This document shows, piece after piece, positions 62,507 to 64,000 of a stretch of DNA of 64,000 nt; within the stretch, counting starts at the first letter, position 1; each line of letters starts with the position of its first letter. The DNA lies in contig NZ_BQHO01000015.1 of the NCBI RefSeq assembly GCF_021601385.1, positions 58,536 through 122,535 of the forward strand. The letters run 5' to 3'. Both the position numbers and the translations under genes were made by a program. This DNA comes from Pseudomonas parasichuanensis (GTDB lineage: Bacteria > Pseudomonadota > Gammaproteobacteria > Pseudomonadales > Pseudomonadaceae). Under the pieces are notes generated by a model, which was given only the letters and a program-made list of their open reading frames with translations, was not told the origin of the DNA and ran no database searches.

Positions 62507-63067
62507 TTAGGCCGAAGGCTGCCAGCGGTATTTGCTCAGCTCGTCATTGAGCGGCGTCTGGGCGAACACATTAGCAAAGTTGCACAGGGTTGCGAGGCTC
62601 ACGCCCAGAATCACTTCCAGGGCGTTGCCCTCGGTGAAACCGGCCTCGCGGAAGGCCTGGTAGGTCGCATCGCCAACGTTGCCGCGGGTGGCAATGACTT
62701 CACGGGCGAACTCGGCCAGGGCTTCGTAACGCGCGTCGGGCAGCTCGCCACGGGCACGCAGGGCATCCACTACCGGCTGCGGCAGCTTGGCCTTGTTCAG
62801 CGCCACGGCAGTGTGGCCGGCGACGCAGAAGTCGCAGCCATGCTGGGTGGCGGCGATCAGCTGCACCACTTCGCGCTCGGCCAGGGTCAGCTCGGCCTTG
62901 CCGTTAAGTGCCGAGACGGTGACGTAGGTTTCCAGCGCGGCCGGGGCATTGGCCAGCACGCCCAGCAGGTTGGGGATGAAACCGGAGTTCTTCTGTGCGT
63001 TTTCGAGGAACGGACGTGCGGCTTCCGGGGCGGTCTGCAGGCTGTGTAGAGTGATGCGCGCGGACAT
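62507..63067 (-). CDS. AhpD/carboxymuconolactone decarboxylase family protein
   Basis: The 186-residue protein has the AhpD motif E-x11-C-x2-C-x3-H in EREVVQLIAATQHGCDFCVAGHTA, with the redox pair in CDFC. Homologues reduce peroxides or act as decarboxylase-like proteins. The start MSARITLHS is preceded by AAAGGAG; 40 codons upstream are in frame but poor. It is the first gene of the operon and lies 102 bp from the divergent AraC gene. Confidence 0.87.
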   Translation of the reverse strand: MSARITLHSLQTAPEAARPFLENAQKNSGFIPNLLGVLANAPAALETYVTVSALNGKAELTLAEREVVQLIAATQHGCDFCVAGHTAVALNKAKLPQPVVDALRARGELPDARYEALAEFAREVIATRGNVGDATYQAFREAGFTEGNALEVILGVSLATLCNFANVFAQTPLNDELSKYRWQPSA

Positions 63068-63103
63068 GGAGTGATCTCCTTTGATGTAGGTCGCTACAGT
63101 CTG

Positions 63104-63117
63104 TTGGTTATAAGAAG
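63104..63117. promoter_or_regulatory. Candidate AraC operator, first half of a direct repeat
   Basis: TTGGTTATAAGAAG in the 102-bp gap between the AhpD-like operon and the AraC gene is repeated with 13 of 14 bases identical at 63196-63209, inside the first codons of the AraC gene. Such spaced direct repeats are typical AraC-family binding sites; this assignment is inference. Confidence 0.4.
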
Positions 63118-63169
63118 TAGCATCCATATTCATCAGTCGCCTTTCCTTGCTCCTGAGTCCTTGCATTAG

Positions 63170-64000
63170 ATGATTTCGTCCAGCCACCTTGTCGATTGGT
63201 TATTAGAAGGCCTCGAGCTTGACGCCAGCCTGTTCCATGTCGGGCGCTATTGCGGCGGCTGGCACGCCAGCACCCAGGGCATGGGCCGGGCCAGCTTTCA
63301 CTTGGTGGTGCAGGGGCATTGCTGGCTGCATGTGGACGGCCATGCCGAGCCCGTGCGGCTTGAGTGTGGTGATGCGGTGTTTCTGCTGCGTGACCTGGCG
63401 TATCGCTTATCGGGTGACGAGGACGTTACCCACGCCTGCGCACAGCCGCGCCGGGCCATGCAGGCGCTGGACCTGCAGGCCGACGATGGCGTGGGGCTGG
63501 TCTGTGGCTTCTTTCATTTCCAGACGGGCTTGTCGTCGCTGATCGTCGAGGGGCTGGCGGACTGGATCCTGCTGCGCGCCAGTGATCCGGCCGGCAGCGC
63601 GGCGCGTGCGCTGTTTGGCCTGATTCTCGACGAGTGTCGGCGGGCGCCGCAGCCGTCGCAGACCGTGCTCGAACGGCTCACGCACTTGCTATTCCTTTAT
63701 GTGCTGCGCCAACAGGTGAACACTGGCCAGTCGCTTGGCGGGTTGGTCGCCCTCGCCCGCCAGCCGGCGTTTGCCGGGCTGCTGGAACGCTTGATAGAGG
63801 ATCCGGGGCAGGCCTGGACGCTGGAGAGCATGGCGACTTGTGCGGGGCTGTCGCGCTCGGCGTTCTTCAAGCGCTTCAATGAGCTGGCCGGGCAGTCGCC
63901 GGGGCAGGTGCTGCTGGCGCTGCGTATGCGCCAGGCCTGTCAGTTGCTCAAGGCGGGTAATACGGTCGAGCAGGTCGGGGGGCGGGTGGGGTATCAGTCG
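63170..64000 (+). CDS. AraC family transcriptional regulator (3' end missing)
   Basis: 277 codons are open from ATG 63170 to the window edge, with no stop. The N-terminal part has a cupin-type ligand domain (LFHVGRYCGGWHASTQGMGRASFHLVVQGHCWLHVDG, residues 22-70). The C-terminal part has two helix-turn-helices, the first in WTLESMATCAGLSRSAFFKRF and the second beginning VEQVGGRVGYQS. About 15-30 residues are missing. It is divergent from the AhpD-ACAD-ABC operon, which it very likely activates. Confidence 0.9.
   Translation, partial: MISSSHLVDWLLEGLELDASLFHVGRYCGGWHASTQGMGRASFHLVVQGHCWLHVDGHAEPVRLECGDAVFLLRDLAYRLSGDEDVTHACAQPRRAMQALDLQADDGVGLVCGFFHFQTGLSSLIVEGLADWILLRASDPAGSAARALFGLILDECRRAPQPSQTVLERLTHLLFLYVLRQQVNTGQSLGGLVALARQPAFAGLLERLIEDPGQAWTLESMATCAGLSRSAFFKRFNELAGQSPGQVLLALRMRQACQLLKAGNTVEQVGGRVGYQS

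Overview
The window comes from a GC-rich Pseudomonas chromosome, almost certainly the P. putida group. The evidence is the housekeeping block cysS-glnS-ppiB-lpxH-pvdQ, the membrane glucose dehydrogenase gene followed by an OprB porin, a complete ureDABCEJFG cluster, dense LysR regulators, and many intergenic REP palindromes of two classic Pseudomonas types. It reads as core chromosome with small accessory pockets. I see no prophage, plasmid, transposase, CRISPR array, rRNA or tRNA.

Layout. 1-11.5 kb: the tail of an acyl-CoA dehydrogenase, a tandem universal stress protein, PagL (lipid A deacylase), a PhyH-type dioxygenase, small membrane and secreted proteins (cytochrome-like and DoxX pair), pirin with a GntR/FCD regulator, a quinone oxidoreductase-LysR pair, and two divergent methyltransferases. 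11.5-16.6 kb: a beta-propeller protein, an SsuA-like sulfonate-binding protein with an FMN monooxygenase, a lone (S)-ureidoglycine aminohydrolase and a START-domain protein. 16.6-32.5 kb: cysS, glnS, ppiB, lpxH, pvdQ, a minimal Fur-like winged helix protein, a Mor-family regulator, the tamA-tamB outer-membrane assembly pair, a GNAT and xthA. 32.5-33.7 kb: a gene-free region with a large inverted repeat, a 19-copy hexanucleotide array and a REP pair. 33.7-37.5 kb: gcd and oprB. 37.6-42.5 kb: two divergent transcription units (DUF1028 + M20 deacylase; flavin monooxygenase + Rid protein) with a LysR, a likely uncharacterised catabolic system. 42.6-48.2 kb: urease. 48.5-58.5 kb: VOC protein, ilvE, SH3 protein, 5'-nucleotidase, MOSC protein, an SDR-tautomerase pair, argC (short type) and a GNAT. 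58.6-64 kb: a compact five-gene operon (AhpD-like, acyl-CoA dehydrogenase-like, complete ABC importer) divergent from an AraC regulator that runs off the window end.

How genes work together. glnS-cysS form one unit facing away from ppiB-lpxH, with pvdQ converging on lpxH. Urease is a single eight-gene unit including a HupE/UreJ nickel permease. Gcd oxidises glucose in the periplasm and OprB admits the sugar. TamA and TamB are translationally coupled. The most promising uncharacterised systems are the AraC-AhpD-ACAD-ABC operon at 58.6-64 kb, which has a 14-bp direct repeat as candidate operator, and the flavin monooxygenase/Rid/DUF1028/M20 locus at 37.6-42.5 kb. Several proteins lack residues normally essential in their family: the SDR at 54747 lacks the catalytic Tyr and the Rid protein at 41068 lacks the RidA Arg.
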